DNA from: Deltaproteobacteria bacterium
GTDB lineage: Bacteria > Desulfobacterota > Desulfomonilia > UBA1062
Assembly: GCA_018433085.1 (NCBI GenBank)
Contig: JAHDRW010000012.1
Coordinates: forward strand, 84,606-148,605
Length of the DNA: 64,000 bases
Direction: 5' to 3'
Shown: positions 27,373 through 35,492 of the stretch, piece by piece
Numbering within the stretch: position 1 is the stretch's first letter
Layout of the letters: every line of letters begins with the position of its first letter
Program-made: the position numbers and the translations under genes
The notes under the pieces: generated by a model
Told to the model about the DNA's origin: nothing
Databases searched by the model: none
What the model saw: only the letters and a program-made list of their open reading frames with translations

Positions 27373-28191
27373 ATGCTCGAGGTTCGATGGCTCGGCTGTG
27401 CAGGACTCGAACTGGCAATAAACTCAAAGGTCGTCCTGATCGACCCTTATCTTTCCAGGCCGGGCATATTCAAGATCCTTTTCAGCCGGCTCGCTCCCGC
27501 CCACGATCTCGTCCATTCCTTCACGTCAAGGCTTGCCGGAAGGGTCTCCGCCGTCATCTGCGGGCACACCCACTTCGACCACGCCCTCGATATCCCGGAG
27601 ATCACCCGCTTCCTGGGCTGCAGGACAGTAGGAAGCAGCAGTCTGAAGACCCTTCTGGACATCTCCGGGGTATCGACAGAAACACTTGTCTGCTCCGGCA
27701 ACGAACGGCTCGGATTCGACGATGACATCAGGGTGCAGATGATCCCCTCACGGCACGGGCGCGTCTTCATGGGGAGGACGCCCTGTCCGGGCGAGATCGA
27801 CCCGTCGTGGACCGCCCCGCTGAAGGCGAGCCAGTACCGGCTCGGCACCATGTTCATGCCCAAGATCGAGGTGGGAGACATCACCCTGATTCATGCCGGC
27901 AGCGCCGGCTTCATCGAATCCGAGCTCGACGGCCACCGGTGCGATGTGCTGTTCATGTGCGTGCCCGGCTGGAAGGGCATGCCCGACTATACCACCCGCA
28001 TGGTGAATATCCTCAGGCCCGAGGTGATCATTCCTTTTCACTTCGACAACTTCACCCGCCGCCTGCCCCGGTCCGGAGAAGTCCGCATGCTTCCCTCCAT
28101 CGACCTGGAAGGCTTCGTTCAGCGTGTTCACAAATATTCGCCCGGCTCGGTGATCCGCATCCCCCGAACCAACGAGGTGATGCGGTTTTAG
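27373..28191 (+). CDS. Metallo-beta-lactamase-fold hydrolase (UlaG-like)
   Basis: The 272-residue protein contains the metal motif HTHFDH (H65, H67, D69, H70), then the PLKASQYRLGTMFMPKIEVGD and VIIPFHFDNFTRRLP blocks found in the UlaG/YtkL-type branch. Such proteins hydrolyse esters, lactones or phosphodiesters with two zinc or manganese ions. There is no signal peptide, so it acts in the cytoplasm. The ATG follows GGAGGG. The gene converges on the DMT exporter with 50 bp between. Confidence 0.82.
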   Translation: MLEVRWLGCAGLELAINSKVVLIDPYLSRPGIFKILFSRLAPAHDLVHSFTSRLAGRVSAVICGHTHFDHALDIPEITRFLGCRTVGSSSLKTLLDISGVSTETLVCSGNERLGFDDDIRVQMIPSRHGRVFMGRTPCPGEIDPSWTAPLKASQYRLGTMFMPKIEVGDITLIHAGSAGFIESELDGHRCDVLFMCVPGWKGMPDYTTRMVNILRPEVIIPFHFDNFTRRLPRSGEVRMLPSIDLEGFVQRVHKYSPGSVIRIPRTNEVMRF

Positions 28192-28241
28192 ATCCGATGG
28201 TTTGGGGAATTCTCTGTTTCCCGGTCTTTCCCCGGGTCCTT

Positions 28242-29186
28242 TCAGGGGGCGCCTATCGGTGTCCCGACCGGCCGGTCCTGCCCGGGTCCGGGAGGAACAG
28301 CCGTTTCGGACAGCCGGCCCTGGCTCAGGAAGACCCCGGCAAAGACCAGGAACGACGCCGAATACTGCACGAGGGTAAACCGCTCCCCGAGAATCAGCCA
28401 CCCCAGAAACACGGTGAACACGGGAATGAGGTTCACGAATGCCGATGCCTGGCTCGCAGGGACACGGCTCACACCGAAATTGTACAGCCCGTACGCACCC
28501 AGGGTGACGAAGACCCCGAGATATATGATGCTGAAAAACGGAACAGGGACGAATTCCGTGGGCAAGGTGGTTCCCGACAACAGCAGGACGGGCAGATAAA
28601 AAACACTACCCGCGCATGCCTGGAGGGCGGTGAGGAAAAAGGGGCGATATCGCTCGGTGAGCTTCTTGAGGGTGACGGTGTACGCCGTGGCGCAGGCCAT
28701 GGCCAGAACCTCCAGAAAATTCCCCCAGACCGGGTGAGGGGCTTGCTCTGTGGGCGCTCCGCCGGCACTGAGCAGGCACACCCCTGAAATAGCGACAAAA
28801 AATCCCGCCAGGGTCTTTCGCGTCACCCGCTCGCGGAGGAACACCGAGGCCGCCACGGCCACCATGAGCGGCAATATCGCGGTGACCATCCCCGCCTGTG
28901 ACGCCGAGGTATTCTCCAGGGCCTTGGCCTCGAAGAGAAAGTACAGGCAGGGCTCGCACAGGATCATGAACCCGATATACTTCAGGTCCCCTTTCCGCCA
29001 CACATTGCCCTTCATCGCCCTGAAGAGGAACAGGGAGGCCAGGCTTCCCACCGCCATTCTGCCAAAGATCACGACCAGGGGATCGTACGCCTCGAAGGCG
29101 AGTTTCAGGGCGATGAAGGAACTGGCCCAGAGTATCATGGCCAGGAAGAGGCCGATCACGGGCAGTAGGGATGTTTTCCGGTTCAT
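28242..29186 (-). CDS. EamA-type drug/metabolite transporter
   Basis: The 314-residue protein has about ten membrane segments arranged as two EamA repeats (LFLAMILWASSFIALKLA at the start and FVTLGAYGLYNFGVSRVPAS in the second half). DMT-superfamily members export or take up amino acids, nucleotide sugars or other small metabolites. No neighbouring gene indicates the substrate. The last about 30 residues are proline and arginine rich and may be disordered. It faces divergently away from the Nudix gene across 331 bp. Confidence 0.88.
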   Translation of the reverse strand: MNRKTSLLPVIGLFLAMILWASSFIALKLAFEAYDPLVVIFGRMAVGSLASLFLFRAMKGNVWRKGDLKYIGFMILCEPCLYFLFEAKALENTSASQAGMVTAILPLMVAVAASVFLRERVTRKTLAGFFVAISGVCLLSAGGAPTEQAPHPVWGNFLEVLAMACATAYTVTLKKLTERYRPFFLTALQACAGSVFYLPVLLLSGTTLPTEFVPVPFFSIIYLGVFVTLGAYGLYNFGVSRVPASQASAFVNLIPVFTVFLGWLILGERFTLVQYSASFLVFAGVFLSQGRLSETAVPPGPGQDRPVGTPIGAP

Positions 29187-29517
29187 GGTGAGTTCTCTCG
29201 TTTTGACCCTTTCATCTCATCGATTGGCCCTGATCACATATCACCGGCTTGGGTGACTTGGGAACAGAAAAATCTCCTGCCTGATCCGTGACATCGCCGA
29301 ATGCCCGGCGCGGTACGCCCGGAAAAAAAGGTGGAAACATGAGCCCCTTGATTATACAATGAGCCTTATGGTTGCGGAAATGAGGTGTGCCTTGAGCCCG
29401 GCTCACGGGGTATCCGGTCGTATCCACTCTCCCGCCAGGGCAACCGAGAGAGGGTTCACCACGAGCGAGGCTCTTGAAAGGGCATCATCTTAAATGATTT
29501 TTGAGGAGGCAAGACAT
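29187..29517 (+). other. Divergent intergenic region between exporter and Nudix genes
   Basis: These 331 bases must carry promoters in both directions. On the minus strand TATAAT (complement of 29351-29356) could be a -10 box for the exporter, but its -35 is poor. A GAGGAGG ribosome site sits before the Nudix gene. No gene seen. Confidence 0.4.
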
Positions 29518-30006
29518 ATGTATTTCTGTCCGAAATGCGGAACCAGGCTGACGGAAAAGAGCATCGAGGGAAGGCTCAAAAAGGCGTGCCCTTCCGGCGG
29601 GTGCGATTATGTGTTCTGGGACAATCCGGTCCCGGTTGTCGCCGCGGTTTTGGAGCACGATGAAAGGGTCGTCCTGGTACGCAACAAAGGGTGGCCGGAA
29701 AAGATGTTCGGCCTGGTCTCGGGCTTTCTGGAAAGGGGTGAATCGCCCGGCGACGCGGTCCTGAGAGAGATCAGGGAAGAGCTTGGCCTCATGGGGGAAA
29801 TCGAGGATTTCATCGGGGTCTACCCCTTCTTCGAGATGAACCAGCTGCTCCTCGTGTTCCACGTTTCAGCCCGGGGAGAGATTTCACTGGGAGACGAACT
29901 GGAGGAGTTCCGCCGGGTGGCTCCTGAGAAGCTGGTTCCCTGGCCCATAGGCACCGGGCCTGCGGTGCGCGACTGGCTGGCGAAAAAGGGGCTCCCCGCG
30001 CCGTGA
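29518..30006 (+). CDS. Nudix hydrolase with N-terminal zinc ribbon
   Basis: The 162-residue protein combines a zinc-ribbon (CPKCG at 4-8 and a second cysteine pair about 20 residues on) with a complete Nudix box, GFLERGE then seven residues then REIREELGL. Nudix enzymes cleave nucleoside diphosphates linked to another moiety; the zinc ribbon is shared with the NudC-type NADH pyrophosphatases, but the NudC array SQPWPFPxS is not seen here. The ATG follows GAGGAGG with a good gap; an upstream in-frame ATT has none. Confidence 0.88.
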   Translation: MYFCPKCGTRLTEKSIEGRLKKACPSGGCDYVFWDNPVPVVAAVLEHDERVVLVRNKGWPEKMFGLVSGFLERGESPGDAVLREIREELGLMGEIEDFIGVYPFFEMNQLLLVFHVSARGEISLGDELEEFRRVAPEKLVPWPIGTGPAVRDWLAKKGLPAP

Positions 30007-30154
30007 AAGGGTCCGGTCCCGTCCTGCCCGCAAGAGAACCCTTCTGCACCCTGTTTCTGCACGCCCCCGGTTCGTGTTTGCCCTTGAGGGGCATGGTGGA
30101 AATATGCGAAAAGCTGTTCATACGTTCATAGTCACGTAAGACAAGGAGGCTGTT

Positions 30155-30733
30155 GTGAAAAAGATGACCATATTCTCGTCCATACTGTTCTTCGGGCTCG
30201 TCCCGCCGGCGGCCGCCGTTTCCGGCAAGCCCGTGGTCCGGCTCGAAACCACCAAGGGGGACATCGTGCTGGAGCTCGACAGGGAAAAGGCGCCCAAAAC
30301 CGTTGACAACTTTCTCGCGCTGGTCGAGTCGGGTTTCTATGAGGGCACGGTCTTCCACCGGGTCATCAAGGGCTTCATGGTCCAGGGCGGAGGGCTCTCC
30401 GCGGACATGCACCAGAAACCGACCGGGTCACCCATCCCGAATGAGGCGGACAACTCTTTAAAGAATGACCGGGGCAGTGTTGCCATGGCACGCACCCAGG
30501 ATCCCCACTCAGCCACCTCCCAGTTCTTTATCAATACGGTGGACAATGCGTTTCTCAACCACAGCTCGAAGACACTCAGCGGATGGGGATACTGCGTCTT
30601 CGGCCGTGTCGTGGAAGGCATGGATGTGGTGGATGCAATCGAGGCTTCCCCCACCACGGCACAGGGGATGTATACCGACGTGCCCGTTGACCCCATCGTG
30701 ATCAACAAGGCCTCGGTGGTTGCGGCTCCCTGA
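30155..30733 (+). CDS. Exported cyclophilin-type peptidyl-prolyl isomerase
   Basis: The 192-residue protein has a GTG start (AAGGAGG upstream), a signal peptide of about 22 residues, and the cyclophilin core: TKGDIVLELD, GTVFHRVIKGFMVQGG, MARTQDPHSATSQFFINTVDN, and GYCVFGRVVEGMDVVD. These include the catalytic arginine of FHRV and the QFFI motif. It speeds cis-trans isomerisation of proline peptide bonds in exported proteins. It stands alone with a hairpin after the stop. Confidence 0.93.
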   Translation: MKKMTIFSSILFFGLVPPAAAVSGKPVVRLETTKGDIVLELDREKAPKTVDNFLALVESGFYEGTVFHRVIKGFMVQGGGLSADMHQKPTGSPIPNEADNSLKNDRGSVAMARTQDPHSATSQFFINTVDNAFLNHSSKTLSGWGYCVFGRVVEGMDVVDAIEASPTTAQGMYTDVPVDPIVINKASVVAAP

Positions 30734-30759
30734 ACAGAGCGTCTTTTCCCCGCCGGGCA

Positions 30760-30783
30760 GGGGGGCGTTTCATGAAGCCCCCC
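30760..30783 (+). terminator. Hairpin after the cyclophilin gene
   Basis: GGGGGGC (30760-30766) pairs perfectly with GCCCCCC (30777-30783). The + strand lacks a T run after it (ACAAAAAG), while the minus strand has one, so its direction as a terminator is unclear; it may instead protect the mRNA end. Confidence 0.4.
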
Positions 30784-30921
30784 ACAAAAAGGCCGTGCGT
30801 TGCACCGGGTCTAGCGGGTGCGGGTGATCGTACCGCTCCACAGGGAGACTCCGTATACGGACTCCCGGGAGAGCCTTTACGGAGAACCGTCGTGATATGC
30901 CCCCGATATGAGAGGTGGTGA

Positions 30922-32250
30922 GTGAACGTTTCCGAGAAGAAGTCCGTGGTTTCCTGGGCGCTGTATGACTGGGCGAACTCGGCGTTTGCCACCACGGTCA
31001 TCGCGGGATTCTTCCCCCTCTTTTTCAAGCAGTACTGGAGCGCAGGCGTGGATGCGGCGGTGAGCACGGCTCGGCTCGGTCTGGCCAACTCGCTTGCCGG
31101 TGTGGTCATTGCCCTGGGCGCGCCGGTTCTGGGTGCAATCGCAGACCGGGGCACCTCGCGCAAGCGCTTCCTGATCTTCTTCGCACTGATGGGCATGACC
31201 GCCACATCGGCCCTGGCCCTTGTTTCGGCGGGAGCCTGGGTGACTGCGGCGTGGCTCTACCTCTTCGCGTCCATGGGTTTCTCCGGCGGCAACGTCTTCT
31301 ACGACTCCCTGCTTCCCGGAGTCGCCCCGCGAAACCGGGAGCATTTCGTGTCCGCACTGGGCTTTGCCCTGGGATACCTGGGCGGGGGCGTGCTCTTTGC
31401 CCTCAACGTGTGGATGACGTTGCGTCCGTCCTTTTTTGGATTCGCCGATTCGTCCCAGGCCGTCCGCTTTTCCTTCCTGAGCGTGGGCATATGGTGGGCT
31501 CTCTTCGCCGTGCCGCTCATGATGTTCGTGAGGGAGCCCGGCCCGCCCGGCAGGACCGCGCGCGGCGCGGGTATGGTCAGGGAGGGGATCGCGCAGCTCG
31601 GGCAGACCTTCCGGGCGATCAGGCATCATAAGGTGATTTTCCTTTTTCTCGCTGCATACTGGCTCTACATCGACGGCGTGGACACGATCATCCGGATGGC
31701 GGTGGATTACGGGCTCTCTTTAGGGTTCCAGGCAGGCGATCTCATCCTGGCGCTGCTCATCACCCAGTTCGTGGGCTTCCCCTGCGCCATCGCCTTCGGC
31801 CTGCTCGGACAGAGAATCGGGGCAAAACGGGCCATCCTGGCGGCCATCGGTGTCTACCTCTTCGTCTCGGTCTGGGGGTCCTTTATCCGGAGCAAGGCGG
31901 AATTCTATGCCCTGGCGATTGTCATAGGCTTTGTCCAGGGCGGCGTCCAGGCCCTGTCCCGCTCTTTCTTCTCCCGCATCATCCCGAAGGGCAGGTCGGC
32001 CGAGTATTTCGGGTTCTACAACATGCTGGGCAAATTCGCCGCCATCATCGGACCGGTTCTCGTGGGACTGACCGGCCTGCTGGCCAGGTCCATGGGCGCA
32101 GGCGGGACCCTGGCCTCCAGGCTGAGCATCGTGTCCCTGTCAGTCCTCTTCCTCTCGGGCGGCATTCTCCTGTTCTTCGTGGACGAGGAACAGGGCATGC
32201 GGGAGGCGGCCCGTCTCGCGGCACACGATCAGGGGGCATGCAGGCCATGA
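30922..32250 (+). CDS. UMF1-family MFS transporter
   Basis: The 442-residue membrane protein begins VVSWALYDWANSAFATTVIAGFFPLFFKQYW, the diagnostic opening of the UMF1 group of MFS transporters (related to the yeast vacuolar effluxer Atg22). It has about twelve membrane segments and a charged central loop near residue 215. The start is GTG with GAGGTGG upstream. Substrate unknown. Its stop overlaps the start of the exonuclease gene. Confidence 0.9.
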   Translation: MNVSEKKSVVSWALYDWANSAFATTVIAGFFPLFFKQYWSAGVDAAVSTARLGLANSLAGVVIALGAPVLGAIADRGTSRKRFLIFFALMGMTATSALALVSAGAWVTAAWLYLFASMGFSGGNVFYDSLLPGVAPRNREHFVSALGFALGYLGGGVLFALNVWMTLRPSFFGFADSSQAVRFSFLSVGIWWALFAVPLMMFVREPGPPGRTARGAGMVREGIAQLGQTFRAIRHHKVIFLFLAAYWLYIDGVDTIIRMAVDYGLSLGFQAGDLILALLITQFVGFPCAIAFGLLGQRIGAKRAILAAIGVYLFVSVWGSFIRSKAEFYALAIVIGFVQGGVQALSRSFFSRIIPKGRSAEYFGFYNMLGKFAAIIGPVLVGLTGLLARSMGAGGTLASRLSIVSLSVLFLSGGILLFFVDEEQGMREAARLAAHDQGACRP

Positions 32251-33020
32251 GTGCCCATGTCCTGATTGTCGATGCCCTGAACCTCATCCGCAGGGTGGAT
32301 GCGGCACGGAGGGACCATGCGGCGGGAAGCGGCACCGGGTCGTCCATCGATGTCTGCGTGCAGTCGCTCGCGCGCGCACTGAACGAATGCGCCCCCAGTC
32401 ACGCGGTGTGCGTGTTCGAGGGAAAGGGAGTCAGTTTCAGGGCCGAGATATATCCGGGATACAAGGCGGGCCGGACACCCATGCCCGTTGACCTCGAAGA
32501 GAGTCTCCCGGCGATCAGGGAGGCGTTCCTCGGCATAGGCGTGCCGTCCATCGAGGTAGATGGCGTGGAGGCGGATGACATCATCGCAACGCTCGCCGCG
32601 AAGATCGAGGCGGGAAAGCTCCGGGCGACCATTCTCTCAACGGACAAGATCTTCCTGCAGCTTCTCTCGGACCGGATCCGGGTGAGGGATCACTTCGGAA
32701 AGAAGGACCTCGACCATGCCTACGTGATCGAGAAGTTCCAGGTTCACAGCACCCAGCTTGCCGACCTGCTCGCCCTGGCGGGAGACCCCACGAACAGTAT
32801 CCCGGGCGTTCCGTCCGTTGGCAAAAAAACCGCTGCCAGGCTCCTGCAGGAATACACCACCCTGGAGAATATCCTCTCGAACGCCCCTCGGATCGGGGGC
32901 AGACTGGGCCGGATCATCGCTGAGCACAAGGACGATGCCCTTGTGTTCCGGACGCTCATGCTCCTGAAAAAGGACATCGACCTGGGTCTGAACCTCATGG
33001 ATTTCCGCTATCGCCGGTAA
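32247..33020 (+). CDS. xni: 5'-3' exonuclease / flap endonuclease, Xni-like
   Basis: This 257-residue protein resembles E. coli Xni (ExoIX) over its whole length: VLIVDALNLIRRV, YKAGRTPMP, EADDIIATLA, STDK, and the DNA-binding region GVPSVGKKTAARLLQEY. It is the size of Xni and of the 5'-nuclease domain of DNA polymerase I, without a polymerase part. Acidic residues typical of the active site are seen, but like Xni it may have a reduced metal site. The ATG overlaps the MFS stop codon (ATGA at 32247-32250); an in-frame start at 32238 is possible. Confidence 0.85.
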   Translation: MSAHVLIVDALNLIRRVDAARRDHAAGSGTGSSIDVCVQSLARALNECAPSHAVCVFEGKGVSFRAEIYPGYKAGRTPMPVDLEESLPAIREAFLGIGVPSIEVDGVEADDIIATLAAKIEAGKLRATILSTDKIFLQLLSDRIRVRDHFGKKDLDHAYVIEKFQVHSTQLADLLALAGDPTNSIPGVPSVGKKTAARLLQEYTTLENILSNAPRIGGRLGRIIAEHKDDALVFRTLMLLKKDIDLGLNLMDFRYRR

Positions 33021-33096
33021 ACCAGGAGCCGATTCCCGGCGCGTATTGCTCAGACAGGGGCTTTGGAACTCTGAATCGATGGTGTGGATCATCAGC

Positions 33097-33186
33097 GGCA
33101 AGCCCTGGACCCTTTCGAAGCAGCAAGCTCGAACGAAAACCAGATCCTCCCTCCGAAGTCGTCCGAATCGAAAGAGAACGAGGATT
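33097..33186 (+). repeat. Palindromic repeat, copy 1
   Basis: This 90-base element between xni and pfk begins GGCAAGCCCTGGACCCT, identical over 17 bases to the copy at 43.9-44.0 kb, continues with shared GAAGC and GCAAGC blocks, and ends AACGAGGATT. The right half can fold with ATCCTC pairing GAGGAT. It lies in the gap between two convergent genes. Confidence 0.6.
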
Positions 33187-33211
33187 GAAACCGTATCAGG
33201 GGAAGGATCGT

Positions 33212-34315
33212 CTACAGGATGGTCCGCTTCCCGTTATAGCGTTCCTTATCGTAATACTTGTCCACGTCCACGGTCTTGATCCGATTGATGATCTCCTTCA
33301 TGGGCACCGAGGTGATCTCGCCGTGTGAATAGCTCACCATCCTCCCGAAATCCTCGCTCACGATCATGTCCACCGCGGCGATGCCGAACCACCGGGCCAT
33401 GAGCCTGTCGCGGGCGGAAGGGACCCCTCCGCGCTGGAGATGGCTCAGGATGACGAACCTGGACTCGAAGCCGGTGTTTCGCTGGATCTGGTCGGAGAGA
33501 AACGCCGCGATTCCCCCCAGGTTCCGGTGCCCGAAATCATCCAGCCGCTCATCCTTGCAGAATTCCCCCTCTCCCTTCAGGCAGGCGCCCTCGGAGACCA
33601 CCACGATGCTGTACTGGACCTCCCGGCCCTTTCTCACCTGCAGGAGATCGAACACCCGCGCCAGCTCGAAGGGCTCTTCGGGGATGAGGATGATGTAGGC
33701 CCCGCTGCTCTCCCCGCCCTGCAGGGCGAGCCACCCCGCGTGTCTGCCCATGGTCTCCACCACGAAGATCCGGTTGTGCGACCCGGCGGTGGTCCGGAGC
33801 CGGTCGATCTCCTCGGTAATCACGTTCAGCGCCGAGTCGTAGCCCAGGGAATAGTCGGTCCCCACCAGATCGCCGTCAATGGTCTTGGGGATGCCGATGG
33901 TCTTGATGCCGCGCCTGTAGAGCTTGTAGGCCACGCCGAGGGTGTCTTCGCCGCCGATTGCCACCACCACGTCGATGCCCAGCTTCCGGATATTTTCGAT
34001 CACCACGTCCGACCGGTCATTCTTGGGATTGAACGGATTGGTGCGCGAGGTTCCCAGGTTTGTCCCGCCATAGCGGTCCCACGTGCGGACCTTCTCCTCG
34101 TCCAGGGGTTCGAGAAAATATTTTTTGCTGTCCTCATCGTCCGGATTCACGCTCGCCAGTCCCTTCCATCCTTCGCGAACGCCGATCACCTCGAATTTCG
34201 TCGAGCGATGTTCCGCCAGGAGAGGATCCAGTGCCGTCTTCACCACCCACTTGATCGCCCCGTTCAGGCCGGGACAGTCACCTCCGCCCGTCAGAACAGC
34301 AATCCTTGTCGTCAT
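33212..34315 (-). CDS. pfp: 6-phosphofructokinase, pyrophosphate-dependent type
   Basis: The 367-residue protein is a phosphofructokinase (TGGGDCPGLNGAI at the start). Two positions decide the phosphoryl donor: the motif GGED (121-124) has Asp where ATP enzymes have Gly, and the motif PKTIDGD (143-149) has Lys144 where ATP enzymes have Gly. Both are the pyrophosphate-type residues, as in the actinobacterial PPi-PFK group. The proposed catalytic base is D147. The enzyme would run fructose 6-phosphate plus PPi reversibly, saving ATP. TIDGD instead of TIDND is a small oddity. It is transcribed away from the HDAC-like gene. Confidence 0.92.
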   Translation of the reverse strand: MTTRIAVLTGGGDCPGLNGAIKWVVKTALDPLLAEHRSTKFEVIGVREGWKGLASVNPDDEDSKKYFLEPLDEEKVRTWDRYGGTNLGTSRTNPFNPKNDRSDVVIENIRKLGIDVVVAIGGEDTLGVAYKLYRRGIKTIGIPKTIDGDLVGTDYSLGYDSALNVITEEIDRLRTTAGSHNRIFVVETMGRHAGWLALQGGESSGAYIILIPEEPFELARVFDLLQVRKGREVQYSIVVVSEGACLKGEGEFCKDERLDDFGHRNLGGIAAFLSDQIQRNTGFESRFVILSHLQRGGVPSARDRLMARWFGIAAVDMIVSEDFGRMVSYSHGEITSVPMKEIINRIKTVDVDKYYDKERYNGKRTIL

Positions 34316-34337
34316 GAACTCCCCCTTCTCCTTCTGT

Positions 34338-34366
34338 TTGTAGTTTTCATGTGCAATGCATATCTT
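34338..34366 (+). promoter_or_regulatory. Possible promoter of the HDAC-like gene
   Basis: TTGTAG (34338-34343) and TATCTT (34361-34366) are 17 bp apart on the + strand, in the short divergent region shared with pfp. Both boxes match the consensus only partly. Confidence 0.35.
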
Positions 34367-34371
34367 ACATA

Positions 34372-34399
34372 ATTATATTCTGTTTGATCATCTCGGCAA
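34372..34399 (-). promoter_or_regulatory. Probable promoter of the phosphofructokinase gene
   Basis: On the minus strand TTGCCG (complement of 34394-34399) and a perfect TATAAT (complement of 34372-34377) are 16 bp apart. Transcription would start near 34365, giving a leader of about 50 bases to the ATG. Confidence 0.5.
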
Positions 34400-34444
34400 G
34401 TCGATGCTAAATATTGAACCCTCTGATACCAGGAGGCTTTGGAT

Positions 34445-35191
34445 ATGAAGGTGATCTTCCACGAGGATTTCTACCGGACATACACCGCCGACCCCGCGGC
34501 GGACAAAGGCCGGATGGAGGCGGTGGTGGAGGTAGTCGGCCCCCAGGTGGAGTTCGTCACCGCCAGCCCCGCCCCATTGGAGGATATCGCGGCGGTCCAC
34601 ACCCGGGACCACATCGATCACGTCAGGAGTCACGGGCTCCACGAGATCGCAAGCCTCGCCGCGGGCGGGGCGATCCAGGCGGCGACGATCGGCCTGAACG
34701 AGCCCTGCTTCGGCCTCATCCGGCCCCCGGGACACCATGCCTCGGCAGGCTCCTCGTGGGGATTCTGCTATTACAACAACATGGCCGTGGCACTTATGCA
34801 CTTGAAAAACAAGGGCATGATCGACACGGCGTTTATCCTGGATTTCGACCTCCACTTCGGCGACGGCACGGTGAACATCCTGGGCGGGAAAGACTATGTG
34901 ACCATCTACAATCCCGAAGAACCCGACCGCTTTTCCTACATGAACCGGGTCCTGGAAGAGCTGGATCGATGCACCGCGGATGTCATCGGAATCTCGGCCG
35001 GGTTCGACAACCACCTCCAGGACTGGGGCGGCACGCTGGCCACCGGGGATTATCAGGAAATGGGGCGGGCCGTCAGGAAGGCCTGCGCAAAAGGCTCGGG
35101 CGGATGCTTCGCCATCCTCGAAGGGGGTTACAATCACCGGGTCCTGGGCCACAATGTCCTTGCCCTGATCCAGGGGCTTTCCGGTCAGTGA
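34445..35191 (+). CDS. Compact histone-deacetylase-superfamily protein
   Basis: At 248 residues this is shorter than most bacterial HDAC-like deacetylases (about 300 or more), yet it keeps the zinc site and catalytic parts: RPPGHHA (H97, H98), DFDLHFGDG (D135, H137) and AGFD (D188), plus GGY near the end. Family members remove acetyl or other acyl groups from lysine, acetylpolyamines or related amides (AcuC, polyamine amidohydrolases). AGGAGG lies 8 bp before ATG 34445. The neighbouring genes give no clue to the substrate. Confidence 0.85.
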   Translation: MKVIFHEDFYRTYTADPAADKGRMEAVVEVVGPQVEFVTASPAPLEDIAAVHTRDHIDHVRSHGLHEIASLAAGGAIQAATIGLNEPCFGLIRPPGHHASAGSSWGFCYYNNMAVALMHLKNKGMIDTAFILDFDLHFGDGTVNILGGKDYVTIYNPEEPDRFSYMNRVLEELDRCTADVIGISAGFDNHLQDWGGTLATGDYQEMGRAVRKACAKGSGGCFAILEGGYNHRVLGHNVLALIQGLSGQ

Positions 35192-35492
35192 GGACGGGAA
35201 ACGTGCTTCATGCGCGCCTTGGTCGCCGGCGCCTCTCCGGTATTCATGGCGTCCGGCCCTTCCCTGCCCGTGGTACAGGCTCTTCCGGCAAGGATGGCCA
35301 CTCCCGCCGGCAACGGCCTGGATCGCTCATGTTTAACCAGGATTTCAGCGAGAGGATGCCTTCACCGATAGGGTGATCACAAAGCTTGAGGAAACCGGAT
35401 GCCGGGAAAACACTCCGGGGGGAGAGAGGCAATGAAAGACAGTCACTGCTTCCAGCGGTCGAGAGGATACGTGCTAGCAGGAGGAAAAAAAC
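35192..35492 (+). other. Intergenic region, nothing recognised
   Basis: These 301 bases between the HDAC-like and MgtC-like genes contain only short unsupported frames. A CAGGAGG ribosome site closes the region before the MgtC-like start. I see no terminator with a T run. Confidence 0.45.

Noticed and set aside
33046-33279. Small + frame containing a GKPWTL stretch like the serpin front
   Set aside because: It runs through the repeat and into the end of the phosphofructokinase; the likeness comes from the repeated DNA, not from a shared protein.
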